Source: Pseudomonas canadensis (GTDB lineage: Bacteria; Pseudomonadota; Gammaproteobacteria; Pseudomonadales; Pseudomonadaceae). Taken from it: a stretch of 64,000 nucleotides of DNA. Below are positions 1 through 9,378 of this stretch, piece by piece. The position numbers and the translations under genes are program-made. Positions within the stretch are counted from its first letter, which is position 1. Each line of letters opens with the position of its first letter. Below the pieces are notes generated by a model, which saw only the letters and a program-made list of their open reading frames with translations, ran no database searches and was not told the DNA's origin. The stretch lies in NCBI RefSeq assembly GCF_000503215.1, contig NZ_AYTD01000018.1, positions 1-64,000 on the forward strand. The letters are read 5' to 3'.

Positions 1-26
1 TGCTCTACCAACTGAGCTATTCCCGC
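1..26 (-). tRNA. tRNA-Gly, 5' part only (cut by window edge)
   Basis: The reverse complement begins GCGGGAATAGCTCAGTTGG, identical to the 5' end of the complete tRNA-Gly at 210-285. Only the acceptor strand and D-arm fall inside the window, so the anticodon is not seen. The GCC anticodon is inferred from the complete copy. It is the distal member of the tandem Glu-Gly-Glu-Gly array. Confidence 0.9.
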
Positions 27-29
27 AAA

Positions 30-105
30 TGGCGTCCCCTAGGGGACTCGAACCCCTGTTACCGCCGTGAAAGGGCGGTGTCCTAGGCCACTAGACGAAG
101 GGGAC
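30..105 (-). tRNA. tRNA-Glu (TTC)
   Basis: This 76-nt cloverleaf is read on the minus strand. It starts GTCCCCTTCGTCTAGTGG, has the anticodon arm CCGCCCTTTCACGGCGG with anticodon TTC, the T-arm GGGGTTCGAACCCC and an encoded 3' CCA. It is identical in sequence to the copy at 290-365, which indicates a recent duplication or gene conversion of the Glu-Gly pair. Confidence 0.97.
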
Positions 106-209
106 ACACAACTGAAACACATGGTGTGTATTTCAGTGTCCAGAGGTTAGATCCGAAGATCATGCCCTGGTTTCACTCAGTGCCGCCCGAGAGCCACACT
201 GCTTAAACT

Positions 210-285
<76 letters not shown>

Positions 286-289
286 ATAT

Positions 290-365
290 TGGCGTCCCCT
301 AGGGGACTCGAACCCCTGTTACCGCCGTGAAAGGGCGGTGTCCTAGGCCACTAGACGAAGGGGAC
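290..365 (-). tRNA. tRNA-Glu (TTC), promoter-proximal copy
   Basis: This is the second complete tRNA-Glu, read on the minus strand, with anticodon TTC and an encoded CCA. It is the first tRNA after the promoter at 429-457, so the transcript order is Glu-Gly-Glu-Gly. The leader between the predicted transcription start and this tRNA is roughly 55-60 nt. Confidence 0.97.
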
Positions 366-727
366 ACACGTACAACATTCACTACTTAGCTGCGTTTCGC
401 TGTGTGCTTTACGCGTTAAGTGGCGCGCATTCTATGGATGGATTGAAAGGTCGTCAACCCCCAAGGATAAATTTATTAAAATCAATGACTTCGACCTGCT
501 TTCAGGGCCTGAAGGCGAATTGTGCGTGTCCGGGCTTTGACGCCTATATTCTGGCGCCCGACAAGACGCTATAGTTCGCTCCAGCAAATGATGGCAATGT
601 GCATCCATGCAGGGAGCGCCTATCTATATATAGAAGCAAACTACCCGGGCAACTGGTCGATCAGTCCTATCCGCCGGATGGCCCAGTCACTACACTCCAC
701 TGTAAACCCTATAAAGAGGTCACACCG
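366..727. other. Intergenic region between tRNA operon and membrane protein gene
   Basis: Apart from the tRNA promoter at 429-457 and the ribosome-binding site AGAGG at 715-719, no gene or structured element was recognised in this stretch. Open frames in it, including the upward extension of the following gene, lack typical coding character. Confidence 0.6.
429..457 (-). promoter_or_regulatory. Sigma-70 promoter of the tRNA operon with GC-rich discriminator
   Basis: On the minus strand TTGACG (452-457) is separated by 17 nt from TAGAAT (429-434). It is followed directly by a GCGCGCC stretch. A near-consensus core with a GC-rich discriminator is typical of stringently controlled stable RNA promoters. 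Position and orientation fit the tRNA array at 365 and below. Confidence 0.75.
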
Positions 728-1498
728 GTGACACCACTCATGATCACCCTGCTGGTAATAGCCGGGATCGTAATACTGATCGCCATTGGCTACATGAACC
801 ACGTGGTGGAAAACAACAAGCTGGAAAAGAAGCGCACCGAGATCGAGCTTAACGATCGCCTGCGTCGCTGCGGTGAAATCACCGAGACCTTCCCCGGCCA
901 GTTGATGACCCCGGCGCTCAAACTGTTGATGACCCGCCTGGAACTCAACGTCAACCAGCGCCTGTTGAACCTCAACAAAGGCAGCGCACCGCTCAAGGCT
1001 CGCATCGCCGAGCTGAATACGCTGGTGGCCCAAGGCGAATCGATCCCGGTGAACAATCCGCCCGCGCCGATCCAGACCGAAGCCAAGGCAAAGGATGTGC
1101 GCTTCCTGCTCGAAGCCCTGCACGGCCAGGTCACACGCGCCGCCCAGGACGGTTTCCTGCCGGCCAACGAGGCCAAGCACTGGATCCGGGAAATCCGCCA
1201 TATCCTGGTGTTGCTGCACATCGAGTTCTTCAACAACCTCGGCCAGCACGCCTTGCAACAAGGCCAGCCGGGCCAGGCACGCCTGGCGTTCGAGCGTGGC
1301 GTGCAATACCTGCGTAAACAGCCGGAGCCAGTGATCTACAGCGCACAGCTGCAACAACTGGAAGCCCAGCTTGCCCGCGCCAACTCCACGGTGCTGACCA
1401 ACAGCAAGCCCGCCGAAGACGAGGTCAACGAACTGACCGAAGGCCTCAAAGTGGTGGATGCCGACGCCGAGTGGAAGAAGAAAGTCATCTACGACTGA
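728..1498 (+). CDS. Hypothetical single-pass membrane protein with cytoplasmic helical domain
   Basis: The function is unknown. The protein begins with one hydrophobic segment (about residues 5-22, rich in Ile, Leu and Val). A charged, helix-rich region follows and probably lies in the cytoplasm, so it looks like a membrane-anchored helical or TPR-like scaffold. The GTG at 728 is preferred because AGAGG lies 8 nt before it; the ATG at 740 is a reasonable alternative four codons in. The frame stays open to 599, but that part has no hydrophobic start or coding character. It stands alone between the tRNA operon and a REPIN. I know of similar unnamed proteins only as Pseudomonas hypotheticals, so no role is proposed. 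Confidence 0.75.
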   Translation: MTPLMITLLVIAGIVILIAIGYMNHVVENNKLEKKRTEIELNDRLRRCGEITETFPGQLMTPALKLLMTRLELNVNQRLLNLNKGSAPLKARIAELNTLVAQGESIPVNNPPAPIQTEAKAKDVRFLLEALHGQVTRAAQDGFLPANEAKHWIREIRHILVLLHIEFFNNLGQHALQQGQPGQARLAFERGVQYLRKQPEPVIYSAQLQQLEAQLARANSTVLTNSKPAEDEVNELTEGLKVVDADAEWKKKVIYD

Positions 1499-1521
1499 TT
1501 GCGCGGTAGTTGGGCGGGCCT

Positions 1522-1653
1522 GTGGTGAGCGGGCTTGCTCCGCGCTGGGCTGCGCAGCGGCCCTAAAACCTAACCCCCCGATCTGTCTGCCAGAACGAGG
1601 GGTTTTTATTGGGGCTGCTACGCAGCCCAGTGCGGGGCAAGCCCGCTCACTAC
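1522..1653. repeat. REPIN: inverted pair of REP sequences, terminator-like centre
   Basis: The left arm starts GTGGTGAGCGGGCTTGCTCC and the right arm is its inverted counterpart ending GGCAAGCCCGCTCACTAC. Each arm continues into a second stem, GCTGGGCTGCG. The arms are about 43 nt and imperfectly matched. Between them a CCCCC...GGGGTTTTT hairpin near 1573-1607 could end transcription of the gene that stops at 1498. Confidence 0.8.
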
Positions 1654-1772
1654 AAGACCAGGTCTGTACAAACAACCTACCGCTTCACAAGATGCCATCA
1701 CTTTGCATCTATCCCCCCGCCCCCGACTAGCGTAAAAAAGTGCCCCTTACTCCGTGAAGTCAGAGGCCTGTT

Positions 1773-2585
1773 ATGCCTGTCGCCGTCATTGATGGACAAC
1801 CGCTGCACTACTTGGACCAGGGCACCGGCCCGGTCGTACTGCTGGGCTCAAGCTACCTGTGGGACGCCGACATGTGGGCGCCGCAGATCGAAGCGCTGTC
1901 GCAACAATACCGTGTGATCGTGCCCGAGCTGTGGGGCCATGGTGAATCCGGTGCATTGCCCGCGCAAACCCATTCCCTGGACGACCTCGCGCGCCAAGCC
2001 CTGGCCCTGCTCGACCAGCTGGATATCCCAGCGATCAACCTGGTGGGGCTCTCGGTCGGCGGGATGTGGGGCGCACGCCTGGCACTGCTGGCGCCCGAGC
2101 GGATCAACAGCTTGGTGCTGATGGACACCTACCTGGGCGCCGAGCCCGAGGCCACGCGCCAGTATTACTTCTCGCTGTTCAAGATGATTGAAGACGCCGG
2201 TGCCATCCCCGAGCCGTTGCTGGATGTGGTCGCGCCGATCTTCTTCCGTCCGGGTATCGACCGCGAATCAGCGCTGTACCAGGATTTCCGCCGGCAACTG
2301 CAGGGTTACTCGAAAGAACGTCTGTTGCAGAGCATCGTGCCCTTGGGTCGATTGATCTTCAGTCGCGAAAACGTACTGAAGCAACTGCCGCGACTGGACG
2401 CCGACACCACGTTGCTGATGTGCGGCGAGCAGGACAAACCGCGCCCTCCCGCCGAGTCCAAGGAGATGGCGGGCCTGATCGGTTGCAGCCTGATCCTGAT
2501 TCCCGAAGCCGGCCATATCAGCGCCAGGGAAAACCCGGACTTCGTCAACGAAGCCCTGCTGACCTTCCTCGCCAACAACGCCTGA
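1773..2585 (+). CDS. Alpha/beta fold hydrolase
   Basis: This is a 270-residue alpha/beta hydrolase of unknown substrate. The nucleophile elbow GLSVGG places the catalytic Ser near residue 94. An Asp in CGEQDKPRP (near 219) and a His in EAGHIS (near 249) complete a plausible triad. HGESG near 56-60 lies where the family often carries a conserved HG/GxG turn. There is no signal peptide, so it is cytoplasmic. The family includes 3-oxoadipate enol-lactonase-like enzymes, but no pathway genes lie nearby and that substrate is not claimed. AGAGG precedes the ATG. The convergent chemotaxis receptor ends 36 nt downstream. Confidence 0.88.
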   Translation: MPVAVIDGQPLHYLDQGTGPVVLLGSSYLWDADMWAPQIEALSQQYRVIVPELWGHGESGALPAQTHSLDDLARQALALLDQLDIPAINLVGLSVGGMWGARLALLAPERINSLVLMDTYLGAEPEATRQYYFSLFKMIEDAGAIPEPLLDVVAPIFFRPGIDRESALYQDFRRQLQGYSKERLLQSIVPLGRLIFSRENVLKQLPRLDADTTLLMCGEQDKPRPPAESKEMAGLIGCSLILIPEAGHISARENPDFVNEALLTFLANNA

Positions 2586-2621
2586 CCACCCTCCCCTGTG
2601 GTCGTTGCCAACGCGCGGCGA

Positions 2622-4589
2622 TCACAGGCGGAAGTGCCCCACCATGCCCTTGAGTTCCGCGCCTAACTGCGCCAGTTGAATGCTCGACGCGGCGTTGCCT
2701 TGCATGCTCAGCGCCGACTGATCGGCACTGGCGCGGATGCTGGTGACGCTGCGATTGATCTCTTCGGCCACCGAACTTTGCTCCTCGGCCGCCGCGGCAA
2801 TCTGCTGGTTCATCTGCTGGATCAGCGACACTGCCACTGCGATGCTGCCCAAGGCACTTTCGGTTTCCAGGGCATCGCTTACCGCCAGCTTCACCAACTC
2901 CCCGCTTTGCTGGATCTGCTGCACAGATGATTGCGCAGCGCTGCGCAAGGTGCTGACCAGTCGTTCGATCTCCTCGGTGGATTGCTGGGTACGCTTGGCC
3001 AAGGCCCGTACTTCATCGGCGACCACCGCAAAACCTCGGCCCTGCTCGCCGGCGCGGGCGGCTTCGATGGCGGCGTTAAGGGCCAGCAGGTTGGTCTGTT
3101 CGGCCACGCTTTTGATCACACTCAACACGGTGCCGATATTTTGAATTTCAGCGCTCAGGCTCTCGATGCTGGCGCTGGCAGAGGTGCTGGATGTGGCCAG
3201 CAATTCAATGCGCTGCAAACTCTGGCGCACCACCTGTTGGCCGCTGTCGACTTTATCATCTGCCGTCTGTGCGGCTTGCGCGGCCTCTTCGGCGTTGCGA
3301 GCCACGTCGTGCACGGTGGCAGTCATCTGGTTCATCGCCGTGGCGACCTGTTCGGTTTCTTCTTTCTGGCTGCTGACCTCGACGTTGGTCTGCTCGGTGA
3401 CACTGGACAATGAATGCGCCGAACTGGCCAGTTGCTCGATACCGGCTTGCAGGCCTCTGACCATTTGGCTCAGGCCATTACCCATCTGTTGCATCGCCTG
3501 CATCAACTGGCCGATTTCATCACGACGGCTGACCTCCATGCGCCCGCTCAAATCGCCGGCGGCAATCTGCTGGGCCACGGCAATCACGCTGCGCAGCGGC
3601 GCGACGATCAAGCGGGTGATCACCCAGGCCGCAATCAAACCCACCAACAACGCCAAGGCCGAAGAGCCGATGATCAGCATTGCGCTTTTCTTCAACTGCG
3701 CCTGCATCGACTGGTCTTCGGCGTCGTAGGCCTGGTTGACCCGGCTGACGACCTGTTCCGCCCTATCATGCAGCTGCTTGTAGACCACCTTTTCCTGGGC
3801 CAGCAGCCCGGTGTACTCGCCGAGTTTTTCACTGAACGCGGCGATATGCCCGGAAACTTCATTGAGCACGGTCTGGTAGCCGGAGTCCTTGACTGAGGTC
3901 TTCAGTTGCTCGACCTGGGCAAGAGCCTGGTCAGCCTGCTCGATCTTGCCCTGCTCTGCGTCGTCTTGATCGGCCTTGCGGCTCTGGTCGAGCCGCACAT
4001 GGGCTTCATTCATTGCTTGCAGCATCAGGCGCGACACCTGGCTGACCTGCCCCGCCTGCTCGATAAACTCAGCGCCTTCCTTGCCCTGGCTTTCCTTCAA
4101 GCCATAGGCACCGTCGTCCGCCAGCCCGGCCTGCAACACGTCGAGGTTATTGGCCACACTGGACACCGACCAACTGGCCATTTCCAACGCCAGGTCTTTG
4201 GTCTGGGTCAATTCGACAAACTCATCGAACGCCTTGCGGTAGGCCTCCAAGGCCTGTTCGACATCGGTCATCACCGGCACGTTGGCCGCCGACTGGGACT
4301 TGAGACTGGTCGCGAGAGCCGCCAGGGCATCGACGCTTTCGTGCAGGGCGTCAACGGCCTTGGGGTCGGCATGCAACGCGTAGTCCTGCTCGATCAGGCG
4401 CACCTTGAGCAAGCCGCTGTTAAGCGACGACATGGCCTTGAGCCCTTCGAAACGCTGGCCAACGGTTTGCAGGGACCACACACCGATCGCCGCGACCAAG
4501 GCCGTCAGCAGCAATACCAGGGTGAAACCCAAGCCCAGTTTTTTCGCCATACCGAGGTTGGCGAATTGTCGTTGCACGGCCGAAATCAT
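2622..4589 (-). CDS. Methyl-accepting chemotaxis protein, HBM-type sensor
   Basis: This 655-residue chemoreceptor has a first membrane helix at about 18-40 and a helical periplasmic domain of some 260 residues. A second membrane helix lies at about 304-328, followed by HAMP and a signalling domain whose tip contains EQTNLLALNAAIEAARAGE. A long all-helical periplasmic domain of this size fits the helical bimodular (HBM) family, whose members such as McpS bind TCA-cycle acids. The ligand here is not known. The ATG at 4589 is chosen because AGAGGA lies about 10 nt upstream; the longer frame starting at 4610 would need a TTG overlapping that ribosome-binding site. It is monocistronic, with no che genes nearby. 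Confidence 0.93.
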   Translation of the reverse strand: MISAVQRQFANLGMAKKLGLGFTLVLLLTALVAAIGVWSLQTVGQRFEGLKAMSSLNSGLLKVRLIEQDYALHADPKAVDALHESVDALAALATSLKSQSAANVPVMTDVEQALEAYRKAFDEFVELTQTKDLALEMASWSVSSVANNLDVLQAGLADDGAYGLKESQGKEGAEFIEQAGQVSQVSRLMLQAMNEAHVRLDQSRKADQDDAEQGKIEQADQALAQVEQLKTSVKDSGYQTVLNEVSGHIAAFSEKLGEYTGLLAQEKVVYKQLHDRAEQVVSRVNQAYDAEDQSMQAQLKKSAMLIIGSSALALLVGLIAAWVITRLIVAPLRSVIAVAQQIAAGDLSGRMEVSRRDEIGQLMQAMQQMGNGLSQMVRGLQAGIEQLASSAHSLSSVTEQTNVEVSSQKEETEQVATAMNQMTATVHDVARNAEEAAQAAQTADDKVDSGQQVVRQSLQRIELLATSSTSASASIESLSAEIQNIGTVLSVIKSVAEQTNLLALNAAIEAARAGEQGRGFAVVADEVRALAKRTQQSTEEIERLVSTLRSAAQSSVQQIQQSGELVKLAVSDALETESALGSIAVAVSLIQQMNQQIAAAAEEQSSVAEEINRSVTSIRASADQSALSMQGNAASSIQLAQLGAELKGMVGHFRL

Positions 4590-4703
4590 TGCACTTGAAT
4601 CCTCTTGCAATGGCGGTTGCCATCAAGCCCGGTTTACACAGGCGAGATTCGCAACCACAAGGCACTGAACACAAGTCGTTGGCGCCACAATAATGGCAAA
4701 AAG

Positions 4704-6116
4704 CTACACGCCCGTCGTTTTCAGAATGGTCGAGGTCGATCTGGCGGGCCCCATGGCGCGGAACAACGCCAAGGCCCGTTGATCATCGGCATAGGCCACG
4801 TTGATGCGCAACCACTCACTGGGCTCGCTGGTTGGACTGAATAGCGCTCCCGACGACAACAAAACCCCGAGCCTGCGGGCACATGCCTGCAACCGCGATG
4901 GATCGCCTGCCCTTGGTCGCGCCCACAAAAACATGCCGCCAGCAGGTGCGGCGAACACCTCCCACTCCTCGTCCTCCAGCACCTGCAGCGTAGCCGTCAT
5001 TTGCGTATTCAGCCGCTTGCGCAAGCGCTGTACCCATTTGCGATAAGTGCCATTAGCCAGCAGCGTGGCCACCACCGATTCGGCGAAGCGTGAGGTGCCA
5101 AAACCGGTCAGGGTCTTGAGGCTGGCCAACTGCGCGATGATCGCGGCGCTGGCACTCAGGTAACCCACGCGCAAGGCACTGCTCAAGGTCTTGGAAAAGC
5201 TGGCGACGTAGATCACCCGATCATCATGGGGTAACGCCGAAAGGCGCGTACAACTGGGGTGCTGCAGGTCGCCGAGGACATCCTCTTCGATGATCAGGAA
5301 GTTGTCGCGCTGCGCCAGCGCCAGCAAACGCTCGCCCACGGTACGACTCAAGCTGGAGCCGGTGGGATTGTGATACAGGCTGTTGACGAATAGGCACTTG
5401 GGCCGATGCTGCTGCAGCAGCGCTTCCAGCGCCGGAATGTCAGGGCCACCAGGCGTTCGCGGCACTTGCAGCAATTGCACGCCGTGGAAGCCTAATTGCC
5501 AATAGAGGTTGCCGTACCCGGGTGTTTCGACCACCACGCAGTCGCCGGCCTTGAGCAACGTGCGTATCAGCAGGTCCTGGGCATGGCTCGCGCCCGCTGT
5601 GATGAGGATACGGTCCTGGTGGGCGGCAATGTGGATTCGACTCAGACGCTTGAACACTTGCTCGCGCAGCGCCGGCAACCCCAATGGCGTGCTGTAATTG
5701 AACAGGCCGGCGGTGTCGGTTCGAGTGACTTCACGAATCGCGTAACTGATGTCATCGCTTTCACGCCAGGCATCGGGCAACCAACCGCAGCCCAGCTTCA
5801 ACTCGCCCAGCGGACTATCGACGAAGGCGCCCCACTCCCGCTCCGCGCCTTCATACCACTGGCCCTCATACAACGTTGACGGCTGGGCCACGCTGAAACC
5901 CGAACCGTGCTTGGAAACCAGCAATCCCTGGGCGACCATCCGCTCGAACGCCTCGATCACGCTGGATTGGCTGAGCAGGTTATCGAGGGCCACCTGTCGA
6001 ACGGACGGTAAGCGTGTGCCGGGGCTCACCCCACTCATGCGAATCCATTGCGCCACAGCGCTGATAATTTGCTGCACCACCGGTACAAGGGCTTGTCGAT
6101 CGATCCCTAAATCCAT
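4704..6116 (-). CDS. MocR/PdxR-type regulator (GntR HTH fused to aminotransferase-like domain)
   Basis: Residues 1-75 form a GntR winged helix (PSVRQVA, then HGSGFSV). Residues 110-460 form a fold-type I aminotransferase-like domain that binds pyridoxal phosphate: NPTG at 250-253, Asp near 279, and the Schiff-base Lys309 in SFSKT. Members of this family control pyridoxal synthesis, GABA or taurine use, or amine catabolism. The target here cannot be read from context, because the neighbours are a chemoreceptor and an SDR enzyme with no obvious link. The length of 470 is normal for the family. MocR proteins usually regulate a divergent gene, and none is present here. Confidence 0.92.
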   Translation of the reverse strand: MDLGIDRQALVPVVQQIISAVAQWIRMSGVSPGTRLPSVRQVALDNLLSQSSVIEAFERMVAQGLLVSKHGSGFSVAQPSTLYEGQWYEGAEREWGAFVDSPLGELKLGCGWLPDAWRESDDISYAIREVTRTDTAGLFNYSTPLGLPALREQVFKRLSRIHIAAHQDRILITAGASHAQDLLIRTLLKAGDCVVVETPGYGNLYWQLGFHGVQLLQVPRTPGGPDIPALEALLQQHRPKCLFVNSLYHNPTGSSLSRTVGERLLALAQRDNFLIIEEDVLGDLQHPSCTRLSALPHDDRVIYVASFSKTLSSALRVGYLSASAAIIAQLASLKTLTGFGTSRFAESVVATLLANGTYRKWVQRLRKRLNTQMTATLQVLEDEEWEVFAAPAGGMFLWARPRAGDPSRLQACARRLGVLLSSGALFSPTSEPSEWLRINVAYADDQRALALFRAMGPARSTSTILKTTGV

Positions 6117-6319
6117 GCGCCACTCACTTCAACTGACTGATATTCAACCCAGAACAGTTAAGCACAGAAGCGCATTTCGACCGCGCGCCAAGTCTTATTA
6201 AAGTATTGATTTTATTGAATTATTTACCTATTGATACACATTCTGACAGGGCACGGTGCCAGCTATGGAAACGCCCCACACCCCCCCAAACCTTTTCGAA
6301 TGAAGGGCGGCGTGAGGTC

Positions 6320-7081
6320 CTAGATAGCGGTCGCACCACCGTCCACCGCCAAAGCTTGGCCTGTGGTAAATGCGGCGCCATCACTGCACAGGTATAGGAC
6401 CGCGCTGGCGATTTCCTCGACCTTGCCGATGCGCCCGACCGGGTGCATGGCGGCGGCAAATTCAGCCTTGCGTGGGTCGGCCTCATAGGCGCGCCGGAAC
6501 ATATCGGTATCGATCACCGCCGGGCAGACTGCGTTGACGCGGATTTTCTTCTTCGCATACTCGATGGCCGCCGATTTGGTCAGGCCGATCACCGCATGTT
6601 TGGAGGCCGCATAAATGCTCATCTTCGGCGCAGCCCCCAGGCCCGCGACCGAGGCGGTGTTGACAATGGCGCCGCCGCCCTGGGCCAACAACAGCGGCAA
6701 CTGGTGCTTCATGCACAACCACACGCCTTTGACGTTAACGCCCATGATTGCGTCGAACTCATCCAGGCTGCCATCGGCCAGCTTGCCCTTTTCGATCTCG
6801 ATCCCGGCGTTATTAAATGCATAGTCCAGGCGACCATAGGCGGCGATGGTCTGGGCCATCAATTGCTGCACTTGCGCCTCCAGCGTGACGTTGCAACGCA
6901 CAAACAGCGCTTCGCCACCCGCCTGGTGGATCAGGGCGACGGTGCCTTCGCCGCCCACCGCGTCCAAGTCGGCAACCACGACCTTCAAGCCTTCGGCGGC
7001 GAACGCCAACGCGGTGGCGCGGCCAATACCGGCAGCGGCGCCGGTCACCAGGGCGACCTGGCCGGAAAACGTCATGCTCAT
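6320..7081 (-). CDS. Short-chain dehydrogenase/reductase (classical SDR)
   Basis: This 253-residue cytoplasmic NAD(P)-dependent oxidoreductase has a Rossmann motif TGAAAGIG (14-21), NNAG (90-93), Ser144 in NTAS and the catalytic YAASK (Tyr157, Lys161). Asp38 after the second strand (VVVADLD) suggests a preference for NAD over NADP. The C-terminal GQALAVDGG is typical of the family. The substrate is unknown. A second in-frame ATG lies two codons inside. It is divergent from the MDR reductase at 7311, with a 229-bp shared upstream region. Confidence 0.9.
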   Translation of the reverse strand: MSMTFSGQVALVTGAAAGIGRATALAFAAEGLKVVVADLDAVGGEGTVALIHQAGGEALFVRCNVTLEAQVQQLMAQTIAAYGRLDYAFNNAGIEIEKGKLADGSLDEFDAIMGVNVKGVWLCMKHQLPLLLAQGGGAIVNTASVAGLGAAPKMSIYAASKHAVIGLTKSAAIEYAKKKIRVNAVCPAVIDTDMFRRAYEADPRKAEFAAAMHPVGRIGKVEEIASAVLYLCSDGAAFTTGQALAVDGGATAI

Positions 7082-7310
7082 AGAAGATGTCCTGTGGGAG
7101 AAAATAGCCGTGGGTCGAGTCTAGCCAACGTCGCCTTGGACGCGTCAGCACTATCAAACCGCCGGTTGGCGCTGCATGGATCGCAGTGATAAGAGACATA
7201 GGTCAACTATCAACACCACCTATCGACCGGCATTCGCGCTCTCGGTGAACCTTGCTCCCTACCCGTTGAAGGTCTATCACTTCAGGTTCATTTCCAGAAG
7301 AGTCGCTGCC

Positions 7311-8318
7311 ATGACCGCCCAGACCAACCGCCAGTTCCTGCTCGCCAAGCGCCCGGTCGGCGCAGCCACCCGGGACACCTTCACTTATCAGGAAGTCCCG
7401 GTGGGCACGCCCCAGGAGGGCCAGGTGCTGGTGCGCAACGAATACCTGTCCCTCGACCCAGCCATGCGCGGCTGGATGAATGAAGGCAAGTCCTACATTC
7501 CGCCTGTCGGCATCGGTGAGGTAATGCGCGCACTGGGTGTGGGAGAGGTGATTGCGTCAAACAACCCGAAATTCTCTGTCGGCGACTACGTCAACGGCGC
7601 CCTTGGCGTGCAGGATTATTTCCTGGGCGAGCCACGTGGCTTCTACAAGGTTGATCCGAAACTGGCGCCTTTGCCGCGCTATCTGTCCGCGCTGGGCATG
7701 ACCGGCATGACCGCCTACTTTGCGCTGCTGGAAACGGGTGCGCCCAAGGCCGGCGAAACCGTGGTGATCTCCGGCGCGGCGGGCGCCGTGGGCAGCATTG
7801 CCGGGCAGATCGCCAAGCTCAAGGGTTGCCGCGTGGTGGGCATTGCCGGCGGCGCCGACAAGTGCAAGTTCCTGATAGATGAATTGGGCTTCGACGCCGC
7901 CATCGACTACAAAAGCGAAGACGTGCCCGCTGCCCTCAAGCGCGAGTGCCCCAAGGGCGTGGACGTGTATTTCGATAACGTCGGCGGCGATATTCTCGAC
8001 GCCGTCCTCAGCCGCCTGGCACTGAAGGCCCGCGTGGTCATCTGTGGCGCCATCAGCCAGTACAACAACAAGGAAGCCGTGAAAGGTCCGGCCAACTACT
8101 TGTCACTGCTGGTCAATCGCGCGCGCATGGAAGGGTTCGTAGTGATGGACCACGCCGCAGGCTTCGCCGCTGCCGGGCAGGAAATGGCCGGCTGGATGGC
8201 CCAAGGCAAACTCAAGAGCAAAGAAGATATCGTGGAGGGGCTGGAGACGTTCCCAGAGACGTTGATGAAGCTGTTCAACGGCGAGAATTTCGGCAAGTTG
8301 GTGCTGAAGGTCAACTGA
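7311..8318 (+). CDS. NADP-dependent zinc-free MDR oxidoreductase (CurA/2-alkenal reductase family)
   Basis: This 335-residue medium-chain reductase lacks the zinc-ligand pattern of alcohol dehydrogenases. It carries GAAGAVGSIAGQIAK near 150-165 for NADP binding, and the family signature FDNVGGDILD. Relatives are E. coli CurA and the prostaglandin/leukotriene B4 reductases, which reduce the C=C bond of enones, so detoxification of reactive alkenals is plausible. The ATG at 7311 begins the conserved part. The frame stays open to 7176, but those 45 codons do not look like the family. A REPIN follows the stop codon. Confidence 0.9.
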   Translation: MTAQTNRQFLLAKRPVGAATRDTFTYQEVPVGTPQEGQVLVRNEYLSLDPAMRGWMNEGKSYIPPVGIGEVMRALGVGEVIASNNPKFSVGDYVNGALGVQDYFLGEPRGFYKVDPKLAPLPRYLSALGMTGMTAYFALLETGAPKAGETVVISGAAGAVGSIAGQIAKLKGCRVVGIAGGADKCKFLIDELGFDAAIDYKSEDVPAALKRECPKGVDVYFDNVGGDILDAVLSRLALKARVVICGAISQYNNKEAVKGPANYLSLLVNRARMEGFVVMDHAAGFAAAGQEMAGWMAQGKLKSKEDIVEGLETFPETLMKLFNGENFGKLVLKVN

Positions 8319-8330
8319 CCCCCAGCTTAT

Positions 8331-8407
8331 GTAGGAGCCGGCTTGCCGGCGATGAGGCCCTTGAGCATTGATCTCAAGGCCGCTATCGCCGGCACGCCGG
8401 CTCCTAC
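8331..8407. repeat. REPIN, GTAGGAGCCGGCTTGCCGGCG type
   Basis: GTAGGAGCCGGCTTGCCGGC is followed, after a roughly 35-nt spacer, by its inverted copy GCCGGCACGCCGGCTCCTAC. It lies between two convergent genes (the MDR reductase and pyrF), where it can fold into a long hairpin. Related elements occur at 35654 and 60651. Confidence 0.85.
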
Positions 8408-8419
8408 AGGGGGTGTTGT

Positions 8420-9118
8420 TCAGGCGATCTCGGCAACGACTGCCGCCAACGCTTTGGCCGGATCGGCCGCCTGGCTGATCGGACGGCCAATCACCAGGTA
8501 ATCGGAACCCGCGTCCAGCGCCTGTCGCGGCGTCAGGATACGGCGCTGGTCATCCTGGGCACTGCCCGCCGGACGAATCCCCGGGGTCACCAGTTGCAGC
8601 GACGGGTGCGCGGTTTTCAAGGCCTGGGCTTCCAGCGCCGAGCACACCAGGCCGTCGAGACCGGCTTTCTGCGCCAGGGCCGCCAGTCGCAGCACCTGCT
8701 CCTGAGGCTCGATGTCCAAACCGATGCCGGCCAGGTCTTCACGTTCCATGCTGGTGAGCACAGTCACGCCGATCAACAAAGGCTTGGGACCGCTGCGCTG
8801 TTCCAGCACCTCACGGCACGCGCTCATCATGCGCAGGCCACCGGAGCAGTGCACGTTGACCATCCACACGCCCATTTCGGCAGCGGCCTTGACCGCCATG
8901 GCGGTGGTGTTCGGGATATCGTGGAATTTCAGGTCGAGGAACACCTCGAAACCTTTATCACGCAGGGTGCCGACGATTTCTGCGGCGCAACTGGTGAACA
9001 GTTCCTTGCCGACCTTGACCCGGCAAAGCTTCGGGTCCAACTGGTCAGCCAGCTTCAGTGCGGCGTCACGAGTGGGGTAATCCAGGGCGACGATGATAGG
9101 AGTCTGGCAGACGGACAT
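8420..9118 (-). CDS. pyrF: Orotidine 5'-phosphate decarboxylase
   Basis: This enzyme decarboxylates OMP to UMP in the last step of pyrimidine synthesis. The 232-residue protein has the catalytic array DLKFHDIPNT (Asp62, Lys64, Asp67), the N-terminal substrate strand VALDYP, and the phosphate-binding TPGIRP with a terminal VIGRPIS. The length is normal. It is a single gene, as in other pseudomonads. Confidence 0.97.
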   Translation of the reverse strand: MSVCQTPIIVALDYPTRDAALKLADQLDPKLCRVKVGKELFTSCAAEIVGTLRDKGFEVFLDLKFHDIPNTTAMAVKAAAEMGVWMVNVHCSGGLRMMSACREVLEQRSGPKPLLIGVTVLTSMEREDLAGIGLDIEPQEQVLRLAALAQKAGLDGLVCSALEAQALKTAHPSLQLVTPGIRPAGSAQDDQRRILTPRQALDAGSDYLVIGRPISQAADPAKALAAVVAEIA

Positions 9119-9378
9119 TGGAATGGGCTCTCAGGCAAGTCGAAATCGGCGCGGATTGTAGCGCAAGCGGCGGCGTTGCGGGATCCGATGATCGGTAAAT
9201 ACTGACCAAGCGCTATCGGGCAGGCATTTACGGGCAATTATTTCAAAGCTGATACATTCACGACATGCCCCCAACACGCCCCACCGCTAGCCTCGCTCGC
9301 ACGACCCACCGACCAGCACTTCCAGCCATGGGGCTGGACGCCTATGCTGACCGCAACGACCAGGCAGATGATCGCATT

